From: Desulfotalea sp.
GTDB taxonomy: Bacteria; Desulfobacterota; Desulfobulbia; Desulfobulbales; Desulfocapsaceae
Length of the DNA: 64,000 nt
Reading direction: 5' to 3'
Assembly (NCBI GenBank): GCA_002733995.1
Contig: NVXR01000014.1
Location: forward strand, 1 to 64,000
Under the pieces are notes generated by a model, which was not told the origin of the DNA, searched no databases, and saw only the letters and a program-made list of their open reading frames with translations. Position 1 is the first letter of the stretch. Each line of letters begins with the position of its first letter. The translations under genes were made by a program, and so were the position numbers. Of the stretch, positions 43,933-53,356 are shown piece after piece.

Positions 43933-46010
43933 GATATCACCATTACGTTCTTCTCACACTTATTCTTGCGGCCCTACCAAGCCTTGTAAGACTCCCTTTA
44001 TGGGTTGCAGGCATAGTGGCTATTGGCGGTGCCATGCACTACTGCGGCGACTGGAGAAAGAAAGCGAGGGGCAAAGTGCTATCAGCCCTGCTCCTCGGCG
44101 GCTCTATTGTTGGCATCTGGTACAGTTTTGAGAGCTGGTTCAGCGGAGATTCTGTCCTGAGTTTTTTTATCACTGTAGTCTTTTTAAAATGGAGTGAATC
44201 AGAAACCAGAAGAGACTACCTCCTGCTAATATTCTCTTCTGTGATCCTGGCAACGGTTGGAGCTCTGTCCTGGGACAACATGTTGAACATGATCCATATG
44301 ATGGTTGTGGTCTTCTCTCTCACCATCAGCCTTATTGCAATACATAGTGATGAGAGCCACTCAGGCACCTCATTTCTTCTTAAAAAGACAACCAGCCTCT
44401 TTGGCCTGGCCCTACCGGTGACACTCCTCTTATTCCTGATTTTCCCGAGAATACCCGGACCACTATGGGATATTGGCCTGGCCTTTGGCTTGCCGATAAA
44501 AGCAATGATGGATCGTGGCAATGGCGAATTTGGCAAGATAAAGACCATACAACCCGGCGGTATTCACCGTGCAAGTAAAGAGAATGAGAATGTTCTGGTT
44601 GCCGAATTCCAGGGTGCCGTTCCTTTTAAAAGTACCCTTTATTGGCGTGGCCCGGTTTTTTGGGAATACGATGGTGAAAACTGGAACCTTCCCGAAAATT
44701 GGGATAATCGAAACACCCTTCTCAGAAAGGCAATTAAGACCAAGAAACGTCTCGACCATGAACTTCATTTCCGCAAGACCCCTGTGCACTACACCCTGCG
44801 AGTGATGCCAAACGGTGGCAGGTGGCTTTATGGTCTTGACATCCCGGCGGCCCCCGCACCGGAGGCCTTTATCTCTGATGAATATCAACTCTTAAGCATC
44901 CGCAGAATAGATGATCATGAGCCAAAGTTGGAAATGCTTTCCTATCTTGATTATCAGGTTGGTGTCGAACTGACAGCAGAACAGCGACAGCGTGGTCTTT
45001 CATGGCCTGAAGGACAGAACCCACGCCTGCTCGAACTGGGCCGAAAATTACAGAAAACCTTTGGAAATTCTGAAGATATCCTCCACCAGGCATACACCCT
45101 ACTCGCGGGTGGAGGTTTTGATTTTGAGCCAGCCTATATCATAGAGCCCGGCGACAATCTGCTCGATCGATATTTTTTCGACGAAAAAAAAGGCGGCGCA
45201 GAGTACCTCGCCAGCAGTTTTGTTATGCTGATGCGAGCAGCTGGAGTTCCAGCAAGGCTGGTCAGTGGCTTTCGGGGGGGGACTATTATCGCCCTCACCA
45301 ACTTTGTCATAGTCAAACAAACGGATGCCCATGTGTGGCTTGAGGTCTGGCACGATGACAGCGGCTGGAACCGAGTTGAGCCTAAAGATATCATTCTGCC
45401 ACCTGACAAAAAAGCGGCACCGCTGGCCGCTCAAAAGAAAGAAGAAAACTCCAGCGTCAAGTTACAAAAGGAAAAAAATCAGATCATAAAAGACGTCCCC
45501 TCCGATGAACAAAGGAAGAGTCCCCAACAACGTGCCAATGGGCAGAACGACAAAAAGAGCTGGTCACTACCTAGTCTCTCTTCACTCTTTGGCAATATGC
45601 AAAAGTGGGTCATCAATTATGACCCCGATCGTCAGATGGAAATACTAAAAGGAGTTGGCCTAGGTAAAAGCAACTGGCTTGACCTCCTCATTGGTGCATC
45701 CATTGGTGTAGCATCACTGCTGTCGTTTTATCTTGGCATAGCATTGTGGCGAAGCAGACGGCATAGAGATCAGGTGACCCGAAGCTGGCAACAGTTTTGC
45801 AAACGACTCGCCAAATTTGACCTGCAAAAAACAGCACATGAATGTCCGAGAAATTATTTAAAGCGGATCGTTAAACAGAATCCAGAATTCACGACTGCCG
45901 CAGAAGATATCATTAACCGCTTCATAGATATTCGCTATGGACAGGAAAGCACAAAAAAAGCGAGGACTCATTTTTCAAGACAGGTAAAACGATTTTTATC
46001 CATGACATAA
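43926..46010 (+). CDS. TgpA-like membrane transglutaminase-fold protein, catalytic Cys missing
   Basis: A 694-residue protein. Six or so N-terminal helices, a periplasmic DUF3488-type part and a transglutaminase-like core at about 400-500, then a last helix (about 580) and a cytoplasmic DUF4129-like tail. In the core, the expected GxCEHFA motif reads GGAEYLASSF, so the nucleophile Cys is Ala. The His (AHVWLEVW) is kept, while the DPT Asp becomes Glu (RVEPKD). The protein is therefore probably not an active transglutaminase but may bind peptide. Last gene of the MoxR trio. Confidence 0.85.
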   Translation: MLRYHHYVLLTLILAALPSLVRLPLWVAGIVAIGGAMHYCGDWRKKARGKVLSALLLGGSIVGIWYSFESWFSGDSVLSFFITVVFLKWSESETRRDYLLLIFSSVILATVGALSWDNMLNMIHMMVVVFSLTISLIAIHSDESHSGTSFLLKKTTSLFGLALPVTLLLFLIFPRIPGPLWDIGLAFGLPIKAMMDRGNGEFGKIKTIQPGGIHRASKENENVLVAEFQGAVPFKSTLYWRGPVFWEYDGENWNLPENWDNRNTLLRKAIKTKKRLDHELHFRKTPVHYTLRVMPNGGRWLYGLDIPAAPAPEAFISDEYQLLSIRRIDDHEPKLEMLSYLDYQVGVELTAEQRQRGLSWPEGQNPRLLELGRKLQKTFGNSEDILHQAYTLLAGGGFDFEPAYIIEPGDNLLDRYFFDEKKGGAEYLASSFVMLMRAAGVPARLVSGFRGGTIIALTNFVIVKQTDAHVWLEVWHDDSGWNRVEPKDIILPPDKKAAPLAAQKKEENSSVKLQKEKNQIIKDVPSDEQRKSPQQRANGQNDKKSWSLPSLSSLFGNMQKWVINYDPDRQMEILKGVGLGKSNWLDLLIGASIGVASLLSFYLGIALWRSRRHRDQVTRSWQQFCKRLAKFDLQKTAHECPRNYLKRIVKQNPEFTTAAEDIINRFIDIRYGQESTKKARTHFSRQVKRFLSMT

Positions 46011-46084
46011 TGGCCAGAGCGCAAACCGCTCCACAGATGTCTTCCCCGCAAGGCAGAGAGTAAGAACATACAAAAAGGTAACAG

Positions 46085-47296
46085 ATGAAAAAATTTATAA
46101 TTGCTCTTGTTATTTTGAGCGCCAGTATCCCTACCCTGCTTTTTGCAGCCCAGGGGGTAACAGAAGACTACGGGCCGGTTGTCGCCACAATTATTCAACG
46201 GGGAGACATCGCTGTCGAAAACTACTCTTCCGACAACTCCGTTATAGCCGGCAATGAATTCTCCAGGCTCTATTTTGACGTCTTCGAGACGAGCGGGATG
46301 GAATTCACTTTGGGGTTAAAAAATAACGCCTTCATGCTTCAGATTGAGTCCAGTTTTAGTTTGATGATAAGCCAGTCCATGCGAGGTGAACCCAAGGTTG
46401 AACTGGAAAAGACCTGGGATATAATGAAAACCGACCTCAACTATGCAGTGGAACACTACTCCAGTGGAGATAGGGCCACCAGCTTCTGGGGCCGCACGGT
46501 ACAGTCCTTTCTCATACTCTTTAGAGAGGGTGTCGAGGCCATGCTTGTGGTAGCCGCTCTCATTGCCTACCTCAGGAGGTCGGGCTATGCGGACAAGGTT
46601 ATTTATATCCGTCATGGTGTCTCTCTCGCACTCGTTGCAAGTATAGGTGCTGCATGGGCGCTTAACAGTTTGCTGTCAACCAGCGGCGCTAATCGCGAAG
46701 CAATGGAAGGCATAACCATGCTCATCGCAGCTGCTGTTCTTGTCTATGTGAGTTACTGGCTCACTGCAAAAAAAGACGCCGATCGCTGGAACGCATTTAT
46801 CAAAGGCAAAATTGAAGATGCTGCGAGCCAAAATAGCTTTTTTGCACTCGGGTTCGTCGCTTTTCTTGCAGTCTTTAGAGAAGGAGCAGAGACCATTCTC
46901 TTTTACCAGGCACTAATAGGTGGTTCCACAGGCCAAATGAACGCAATCTGGTTAGGGATTGGACTGGCCCTCCTTGCTCTCACAGTGGTTTATATCATTA
47001 TACGCTTTGCCTCTATCCGACTTCCTTTGGGAATATTCTTTGGCACCACAGCAATCTTTCTCTTTGCCATGGCCTTCGTATTCACAGGACAAGGCATACT
47101 TGAACTTCAGGTAAGCGGTATGATTCACACGACTAAATTACAAGGCTGGCCAATGGTGAGCTTACTAGGCATCTTTCCTACTGTGGAGACAATCTCAGGT
47201 CAGGCTGTCATTCTGGCGCTGATCCCTGTTGGCTGGCTTATTTTAAAGATTAAAGAGAAAAAGACTCAACCAGCCCCGCAGGTAGAACAGGCGTAA
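46085..47296 (+). CDS. FTR1-type iron permease with periplasmic N-terminal domain
   Basis: A 403-residue protein. Signal peptide (residues 1-22), a periplasmic helical domain of about 115 residues, then seven membrane helices with the two REXXE iron-transfer motifs: REGVE at 147-151 and REGAE at about 263-267. This is the FTR1/EfeU pattern that moves ferric iron through the inner membrane. The N-terminal extension resembles that seen in FtrC/EfeU-type variants. Near the imelysin and di-heme genes at 50905-54856 it makes a plausible EfeUOB-like group. No terminator seen downstream. Confidence 0.88.
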   Translation: MKKFIIALVILSASIPTLLFAAQGVTEDYGPVVATIIQRGDIAVENYSSDNSVIAGNEFSRLYFDVFETSGMEFTLGLKNNAFMLQIESSFSLMISQSMRGEPKVELEKTWDIMKTDLNYAVEHYSSGDRATSFWGRTVQSFLILFREGVEAMLVVAALIAYLRRSGYADKVIYIRHGVSLALVASIGAAWALNSLLSTSGANREAMEGITMLIAAAVLVYVSYWLTAKKDADRWNAFIKGKIEDAASQNSFFALGFVAFLAVFREGAETILFYQALIGGSTGQMNAIWLGIGLALLALTVVYIIIRFASIRLPLGIFFGTTAIFLFAMAFVFTGQGILELQVSGMIHTTKLQGWPMVSLLGIFPTVETISGQAVILALIPVGWLILKIKEKKTQPAPQVEQA

Positions 47297-47341
47297 CACG
47301 TCTCCTCGCTATAAAAAGATTATCTACGAATACAGGAGAAT

Positions 47342-47725
47342 ATGAACAATATTATTGTAGGAATGGTGGCGTTAATCGGTACAGCATCTGCTGTTTATAC
47401 GGACGTTCCAGACAAAATGAAATCAATTTTCAATGACAGTGTTGAAGCAGCTCAACAGGTCTGTACTGCCGGGGATCTCCACTCCATGTCGGTTATGCTT
47501 GACGCAACATACATAATGGATCGCGAGCTCCCCTCGGCAATAGAATTTTCCATTTGGCTTGATGATACCTTCAAAGAAAATAATGTCAAATCACTGTCCG
47601 TTGATCACTGGGGTAACGATTATCTTTACACGGTGGATAAAGCACAACGTAATTATCAGCTCCGCAGTGCTGGCCCAGATGGAATTTTAAACAATGACGA
47701 TGACATGGTTAAAACCGGTCCATAA
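47342..47725 (+). CDS. Small exported protein with pseudopilin-like C-terminus
   Basis: A 127-residue protein with AGGAGA before ATG 47342. It has an N-terminal hydrophobic segment (NNIIVGMVALIGTASAV) but no prepilin GFTLIE signal. The C-terminal part, DHWGNDYLYTVDKAQ with a RSAGPDGILNNDDD acidic loop, matches the GspG calcium-loop pattern and the end of the pseudopilin at 28576-29382. It is therefore a pseudopilin-like domain on a different anchor. Function unknown. Confidence 0.65.
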   Translation: MNNIIVGMVALIGTASAVYTDVPDKMKSIFNDSVEAAQQVCTAGDLHSMSVMLDATYIMDRELPSAIEFSIWLDDTFKENNVKSLSVDHWGNDYLYTVDKAQRNYQLRSAGPDGILNNDDDMVKTGP

Positions 47726-47743
47726 AGAAAATAAGGGGTTCAT

Positions 47744-48121
47744 ATGAAACTTAAGAAAAGCAGTACCATGTTTATGCGACTGAGAACGAAATATCTCAGC
47801 AGTAAGGCGATCGCTCTTTTTGTCATAAATAAAAAACTAAAGACCACACTCCAACATGACAGTGACTTTGGAAAACTCACGGATATACAACTCAACAGAC
47901 AACAGAAAAACATGACCCTGGAGCTGGAACATCTAAGCGAGATAAACACAATAGCAATCAATGGCTATACCTTTGAAAACAGAAAAGGAGAGCCCTATCT
48001 GATATGGCGAACCATTGATTTCACCGGTCCTGCAAAAGATCATTATAAAATGATCTTCAAGAACATCGATGGAATAGAACTATCCAAAAAATATATTGCC
48101 ATTGTGGAGGCTGTACTATGA
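47744..48121 (+). CDS. Hypothetical basic protein
   Basis: A 125-residue protein, basic at the start, AAGGGG before the ATG. It has amphipathic strands and helices but no signal peptide or membrane helix. The second half (INTIAINGYTFENRKGEPYLIWRTIDFTGP) looks like a beta-rich domain; quoted parts are INGYTFENRKGEP and YLIWRTIDFTG. It overlaps the next gene by four bases, so they are coupled. No family recognised. Confidence 0.6.
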   Translation: MKLKKSSTMFMRLRTKYLSSKAIALFVINKKLKTTLQHDSDFGKLTDIQLNRQQKNMTLELEHLSEINTIAINGYTFENRKGEPYLIWRTIDFTGPAKDHYKMIFKNIDGIELSKKYIAIVEAVL

Positions 48122-48642
48122 GCAAAGGATATAAAAGAAAATATCTTGTTGATGCCAGTTTTCAACTGAGCCAGGTCTCTGTACTCATTGTGGCCAATGT
48201 ACTTATCATTCTACTAATAAGTGCTCTCCTTTCTTGGTTTTATCTCATTGCCTGGGATGGCTCAACCGCCTACAATCACAACCAGCGTATCCCTATTTAT
48301 ATTGCGGTTATTACAGCGCTAATAATCATATCCACCGTGTTTCTCAGTTTCAGAAGAAGTCGTTCCATCGCCGGAATGATGAAAAAGATCCAAGTCGTCC
48401 TCGAAGATGCGGCACTGGGGATATTGCCAGAACGAAAACTTACCTTTAGAAAAGGTGATCATTTCCAACAGCTAGCCACCCCACTTAACGACTGCATAGA
48501 ACTCTTGCGAAAGAGACCAGCTGCTAGTGCAGATGCAATAATAAATGACCTCCAGATACTCAAGAAAGATATAGGAGCACCAGGTACAGATAGTAAATCT
48601 TTGCAAACTACAATCTCAAACATCATCCAAAAAATGCAGTAG
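48118..48642 (+). CDS. Two-helix membrane protein with HAMP-like region
   Basis: A 174-residue protein. Two membrane helices (LIVANVLIILLISALLSWFY and IPIYIAVITALIIISTVFLS) bracket a short periplasmic loop; after the second helix a FRRSRSIAGMMKKIQVVLEDAALG segment (in parts: RSIAGMMKKIQVVLED) resembles a HAMP linker and is followed by a helical tail. There is no output domain. Coupled to the gene before it by ATGA overlap. Confidence 0.65.
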   Translation: MSKGYKRKYLVDASFQLSQVSVLIVANVLIILLISALLSWFYLIAWDGSTAYNHNQRIPIYIAVITALIIISTVFLSFRRSRSIAGMMKKIQVVLEDAALGILPERKLTFRKGDHFQQLATPLNDCIELLRKRPAASADAIINDLQILKKDIGAPGTDSKSLQTTISNIIQKMQ

Positions 48643-49238
48643 GATCGACAGGAAATGGGCAGAATTTGCAAGCACTTGCCGCTCAAACTATAGCCCCACC
48701 CAACACACAATACAGATCCATTTTTCTCTGTTTCAAGTCCCCCCCCCTTCTCTGCTTGCATTTGCCAAACAAGGAAGGGGGGTTGAAGATAATTTACGAG
48801 TTGGGGTCGGACCACGATAACATATAGATATCACAGCAGAAAAACCTACAAAACAGGCCATTTTAACGCTTAGACACCCCTTTTACCGGTCAAAAAGGCC
48901 CCTCTAAGGATGTAGATCATCTGAAATGAGAAGGACTATTACCCCAGTAACAAAGCAAAATTTGCGGGACTTATCAGAAAATGAGTCCTCCTGCAAACCT
49001 ACCTATCATTCTTCTACAACACATCACCTGCCTAGAAAGGCCACAATGGACGTCGTTGTCTTTTTTTGTAATCGAATCTGGTTAGACAGGTCGGGACAAG
49101 AGTTTTCTACCCCGTTGAACATTGGTAACCATAGAATTACAGCGACCATCTCTTACTAGAGTGAAAAACCAGTAAGGTTTCAAAACGAAGAGACGCTGAC
49201 GCTAGCCGCCGCTTTAATAAAAACAATATTTCCTCAAA
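48643..49238. other. Intergenic region
   Basis: About 600 bases without a convincing gene. It holds a C-run/G-run inverted repeat (about 48739-48750 with 48774-48782), which could end transcription of the gene at 48118. The 77-codon frame at 48926 has no good start or composition. The operator and promoter of the next gene follow. Confidence 0.5.
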
Positions 49239-49281
49239 CGTGATTTCCATCACATCAGAAAAGATATTTCATATTTATAAT
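49239..49281 (+). promoter_or_regulatory. Crp-type operator and promoter of the Rid-like gene
   Basis: CGTGATTTCCATCACA (49239-49254) is a palindrome with arms GTGAT and ATCAC. A perfect TATAAT (49276-49281) comes 21 bases later, so the operator centre is 41.5 bases before the expected start, exactly the class II position. Confidence 0.72.
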
Positions 49282-49346
49282 AAGTCTCCACTCAGTAGCA
49301 TAAATTTTTATATTATGATAATGCGAAAGCACCCGGAGATGAAAAC

Positions 49347-50525
49347 ATGAAGTATTTTACTAATATAATCGGCAACGTAGAGATAAAAATCTCTACATTT
49401 GAAAAAAACGATACCTGTGAATTGCATTTTTTCATAAAAACAATCGAACAACGAAACCCCACCGCACAATTCGAAGAAGTTATAGACGGCTTAAAATCCT
49501 ACCTAGAAGAATCCAATATTGCCAAGAACTCTGTGGTTTTTTCTCGTTTTTTTGTTTCAGATGCTGCTAATCAGGAGGCGTCTCTTCTCTCACTTGCCGA
49601 CAAAGCCCTTGATGCTTTTGATGGCTGTGCGGTTTCCGTAGTACAACAACCCCCTCTTTGTACTAATAATAAGGTGGTCTTATGGGCCTATGCAATTCAT
49701 TCAAAGGGAAGTGACAAAATAGTAAACAAGGAGGTTGATGAGAACCACCTGATACTCAGGCGCAAGGGCTACGAACATGTCTGGACGACTCAACTCAGTA
49801 CAGACAACGGGGCAACTGATTCATACAGCCAAACACAAAATATATTTGAGAACTATACTAAATATCTTGCTGCTAAGGGTCATTCTCTCGAAAGAAATTG
49901 CCTACGAACATGGCTTTTTGTCAAAGATATCGATTTTAACTATGGAGGCGTTGTCACTGCCAGAAGCGAATTATTCACCACCCATGGCATGACACCGGAA
50001 ACACACTTTATATCCAGCACCGGCATTGAAGGTCGTCATATCAGCCCAAATGTTAATGTTCTCATGGATGCCTACTCAGTACTTGGCGTAGAACAGGATC
50101 AAATTAAGTTTTTAACTGCCCCGGATCATCTCAACCCAACACACGAGTATGGGGTAACATTTGAACGTGGCACCAGTGTCGATTATGGCGACAGGCGACA
50201 TGTATTTATTTCTGGAACCGCTAGTATAGATAGCAAAGGCAAAATCCTCCATGTGGAAGATGTTGCCAAACAGGTGGAACGTGTCGGGGAAAACATTTCT
50301 GCACTTCTTGCTGATGCGGATTCTTCCACCGACGACATCGCCCAAATGGTAATCTATTTAAGAGATCTATCTGACACGGATGCCATTACCCCCTATCTCG
50401 ATCAACACTATGGAAAAATACCAAAGATTGTTGTCCACGCTCCTGTCTGCCGCCCCGGATGGCTCATTGAAATTGAGTGTATGGCAATACAATCCTCACA
50501 ACATCCACAATTTGAGAATTTTTAG
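49347..50525 (+). CDS. Two-domain Rid-superfamily protein (FkbO/Hyg5 chorismatase-like)
   Basis: A 392-residue protein. Residues about 15-115 and 245-385 look like two RidA-type domains; the second has FISGTASIDSKGKILH and CRPGWLIEIECMAI, the usual RidA core. Between them there is RTWLFVKDIDFNYGG with a SSTGIEG segment, as in the FkbO/Hyg5 family of chorismatases, which have the Rid fold. Chorismate hydrolysis is possible; imine deamination is the alternative. It is a single-gene unit under a Crp-type promoter, with a hairpin after it. Confidence 0.65.
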   Translation: MKYFTNIIGNVEIKISTFEKNDTCELHFFIKTIEQRNPTAQFEEVIDGLKSYLEESNIAKNSVVFSRFFVSDAANQEASLLSLADKALDAFDGCAVSVVQQPPLCTNNKVVLWAYAIHSKGSDKIVNKEVDENHLILRRKGYEHVWTTQLSTDNGATDSYSQTQNIFENYTKYLAAKGHSLERNCLRTWLFVKDIDFNYGGVVTARSELFTTHGMTPETHFISSTGIEGRHISPNVNVLMDAYSVLGVEQDQIKFLTAPDHLNPTHEYGVTFERGTSVDYGDRRHVFISGTASIDSKGKILHVEDVAKQVERVGENISALLADADSSTDDIAQMVIYLRDLSDTDAITPYLDQHYGKIPKIVVHAPVCRPGWLIEIECMAIQSSQHPQFENF

Positions 50526-50573
50526 CCTCTATCGCCTCCGGTAGACCCACATTTCCCTTAAAGTCTATTTTAT

Positions 50574-50609
50574 TTTCAGGCTATACCTTGATCGAAGTAT
50601 AGCCTGAAA
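50574..50609. terminator. Perfect 13-bp hairpin after the Rid-like gene
   Basis: TTTCAGGCTATAC (50574-50586) is complementary to GTATAGCCTGAAA (50597-50609) around a ten-base loop. No T-run follows on either strand, so termination or 3' protection are both possible. Confidence 0.5.
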
Positions 50610-50757
50610 GCTACAACAACCGGCCACAGTATCCCACCTCATCTTACTTCCTTCTCTTAGTCAATTTTTCACCAATAAGATATCAGTTATTGAACGGATT
50701 CTTCCTCTTAGAACCTATCAAACCTACACCTTTTCCATAGTATCATTTTTCTACTTT

Positions 50758-50799
50758 TGTGATCCAGATCACAACAATTATCCTAAATCCCTTTTATGT
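50758..50799 (+). promoter_or_regulatory. Crp-type operator and promoter of the imelysin operon
   Basis: TGTGATCCAGATCACA (50758-50773) lies in an 18-base palindrome with full complementarity around a two-base centre. TTATGT (50794-50799) is the -10 candidate at a 20-base distance. The gene at 50905 follows. Nothing else is visible in 50610-50904. Confidence 0.7.
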
Positions 50800-50904
50800 T
50801 TCATTGACCTAATTTACTTACCGTCACTTAACATTCCCTTTATATGGGGAAGAGGATGAGTTTATTACACCCTGTTATTTATTATTTCACATGGAGTATT
50901 TGCA

Positions 50905-52011
50905 ATGAAAAACACGTTTTTCGCATCTCGATCAGGCTTCAAAATTATCATTAGTGTTGGCTTTACAACCCTGTTGCTGGCTGGTAGCAATGTAAGTGGC
51001 TCAACGGCCGGACCAACTGAAGCAGAAGTTTTGGCAGCGCTTGCCACCAACAGCATAGATCTACACCTAAGCGATGTTGCCAAAACAGCAAAACAACTCC
51101 AGCAGGCCTCTCAAACCTTATGTGAACAAAAAGATAGCCAGAGCCTAGGAGCAGCAAGAGATGCATGGATAAACGCCTACATAAGCTGGCGCGGAGCCTC
51201 ACCATATCTGATAGGTCCTGCGGATGACCTGAAGCTTGATTACAAACTCGGCGGCTGGCAATCAAATGACATTATTATGGAAGCTGTCACTTCCTCCAGT
51301 GAATATAATTATCTTAGGGATAACATTGAAATGCGAGGGTACGCAGCGGCAGAATATATCCTTTTTGTCCCTAAAGACCCAGCCGCCACAACGACAGAAG
51401 AACGCTGTAGCCACCTCCTGAGTGTTACCGATGAAATTGCGAATTTAACCGGTAGTGCTAAAGAAAAATGGGATAATGAGTTTAGAGAAGAATTCATCAC
51501 GGCGGGCAACGGACTACCTTTTATGGTCCCCGGCGACGCCTTGAGTCTTGTCGTTGCAGAAACCCTTAACTCCACAGAGATACTGTTAAGAGATCGCATA
51601 GGTTTACCCAGTAATTTTTTTGACGCTGATGCCAGACCTGAACTTCTTGAAGCATGGCACAGTAAAAGTACACTCAAGGCACTAGAAGCTGCATTCAATG
51701 GCATAAGCGAATCTCTGGCTGGGGATGGAAAAGCCAGTATCCTGAACCTTATTGCCACTCAAGACGGTCTCACCTATAAAAAAGATCCCGCCCTCGCAAA
51801 AAGCATCCAGAAACAACTTAATACAATTAAAGACATTATAGCCAAGCTCAACAAACAACAACTTAATCTCTACTCTGAGCTTAAGAATGACCCTGCAACA
51901 TTAAAACAACTCTACCAACAATTACAAAAGCTCCAGGAAAAAATTGCCCTGGCGGTACTTGCTCTCGAGCTTGATATCCGAACGGGACTGGAAGCAGAAC
52001 TCACCCGGTAA
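50905..52011 (+). CDS. Imelysin-family periplasmic protein 1
   Basis: A 368-residue protein with a signal sequence (ISVGFTTLLLAGSNVSGS). Residues about 45-300 have the imelysin helical layout (AWINAYISWRGASPYLIGP and later GDALSLVVAETLNS). The family motif GxHxxE reads GYAAAE here, so the His ligand is absent. Imelysins (EfeO, IrpA, M75) bind iron in the periplasm, usually near FTR1 or EfeU. The last 70 residues form a coiled coil. First gene of a three-gene unit. Confidence 0.85.
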   Translation: MKNTFFASRSGFKIIISVGFTTLLLAGSNVSGSTAGPTEAEVLAALATNSIDLHLSDVAKTAKQLQQASQTLCEQKDSQSLGAARDAWINAYISWRGASPYLIGPADDLKLDYKLGGWQSNDIIMEAVTSSSEYNYLRDNIEMRGYAAAEYILFVPKDPAATTTEERCSHLLSVTDEIANLTGSAKEKWDNEFREEFITAGNGLPFMVPGDALSLVVAETLNSTEILLRDRIGLPSNFFDADARPELLEAWHSKSTLKALEAAFNGISESLAGDGKASILNLIATQDGLTYKKDPALAKSIQKQLNTIKDIIAKLNKQQLNLYSELKNDPATLKQLYQQLQKLQEKIALAVLALELDIRTGLEAELTR

Positions 52012-52124
52012 CGACATAGAATTTATTTGCCAGGCGCAAACTGTGGGCAGTCTCTAATGAACAGCACTGCCCCACACAGCGCCTGGGTACGCCCCCTCAA
52101 TTCATTTCCAACAAGGAGTCAAAG

Positions 52125-53303
52125 ATGAATCGTCTTTTTGTATCCCTGACGAGTATGTTCGTCGCTGCATCAATTCTTGGTATCGCACCTGCACAGGCGG
52201 GTATTCAAGACAATGTGGCAGATTATCTTTTTAAAAGAAACGCAAAAAAGGCCCTCGAAAGTTACACCGACAACACAATCTTAAAAACAATCGATCAACT
52301 TGTTAAAAATATACGAACACTTAACAATGATGCAAAAAAACTCCACGCAGACAAGAACGAGAAGTATTTAGATAAAACTATAGCTGCATGGCGGGCTACT
52401 GTTGCAAGCTTCAATAGGTCTCAGATTTTCATGTATGGCCCCGCTGCTCAATATGATTTCCACAAACAGCTCTCTATCTGGCCTGCTGACAAGATCTTAA
52501 TCGACAATACTCTGGACAAAATGTCCAAAGGTCTGCTCCAGCTAGGGCCTGCTCAGCTCCGCAAGATGACCGCTTCAATGCGCGGTCTAAACACCGTTAA
52601 ATACCTGCTTTTCAGCAAAGGCCTCAAACGCGATATAGGTACTATCAAGGATACTGAACTGGATTATCTCGTGGCAGTTACGGATGTGCTCCAACTTGAA
52701 GCTATAGATTTTGAGGCTTCTTGGGTAGGAACGAACAACCTTTCTGCAGATAAACTCGAAATAGTCAAAAAAGCTGGCTTAAAAAACTGGTCATCGTACG
52801 CTAAAGAGTTCAAAAACCCAGGAGAACCATACAGTCGTTATCTTTCTGTTTCGGTCCCACTCCAAGAACTCATCCAGGAAAGCACCTCTGTAATAGAAGA
52901 CATACTCCCTATAATCGAAGAATTGGCGACCCGTGAGCCACTAGGAAAGCTCCATTATTGGGATAGAATTGATCCATACGCGGATATTCTCAACGGCCTT
53001 AAGGGAGTAGAGAATTCATATCTTGGAGGAATTCCCGGTTCACGCGGAACCTCATTTTCTGATCTTGTAGCAACAAAAGATGCGGTTCTCGACAAACGAA
53101 TCAAAATAGCCTTCGCCCATGCACAAAAACGAATCGAAACAATTCGTAGTCTTGAAAATGGTCCCCAGGAAAAACGCGAACTGGCAGTAAAGGTTGCAGT
53201 CTCGGAGTGTGAGAAACTGCTTTCCAGATTAATGGTGGCAACCCCGCTAGTGACAGCAGATCCTGCGGTTGAACCCTTTGCACCTTATGGAAGCAATATT
53301 TAA
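52125..53303 (+). CDS. Imelysin-family periplasmic protein 2
   Basis: A 392-residue protein with a signal peptide cleaved after AQA (about residue 25). The imelysin-like core has AAWRATVASFNRSQIFMYGPA and LSIWPADK. The motif place reads GLNTVKYLLF, so both His and Glu of GxHxxE are changed. It shares the fold with the protein before it but is only distantly similar, so it is a divergent second copy rather than a recent duplicate. Same operon, gap 113 bases. Confidence 0.82.
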   Translation: MNRLFVSLTSMFVAASILGIAPAQAGIQDNVADYLFKRNAKKALESYTDNTILKTIDQLVKNIRTLNNDAKKLHADKNEKYLDKTIAAWRATVASFNRSQIFMYGPAAQYDFHKQLSIWPADKILIDNTLDKMSKGLLQLGPAQLRKMTASMRGLNTVKYLLFSKGLKRDIGTIKDTELDYLVAVTDVLQLEAIDFEASWVGTNNLSADKLEIVKKAGLKNWSSYAKEFKNPGEPYSRYLSVSVPLQELIQESTSVIEDILPIIEELATREPLGKLHYWDRIDPYADILNGLKGVENSYLGGIPGSRGTSFSDLVATKDAVLDKRIKIAFAHAQKRIETIRSLENGPQEKRELAVKVAVSECEKLLSRLMVATPLVTADPAVEPFAPYGSNI

Positions 53304-53356
53304 CAAGTAACACCAGAAGCTATCTACACAAATTCATTTTTAATGAGAGAGTTTAC

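Noticed and set aside
48739..48782. C-run and G-run pair as a structured RNA
   Set aside because: The pairing is simple and low in complexity; it may only be a weak terminator.
48926..49159. 77-codon frame in the long gap before the Rid-like gene
   Set aside because: No ribosome site, unusual amino-acid mix, no recognised similarity to its surroundings.
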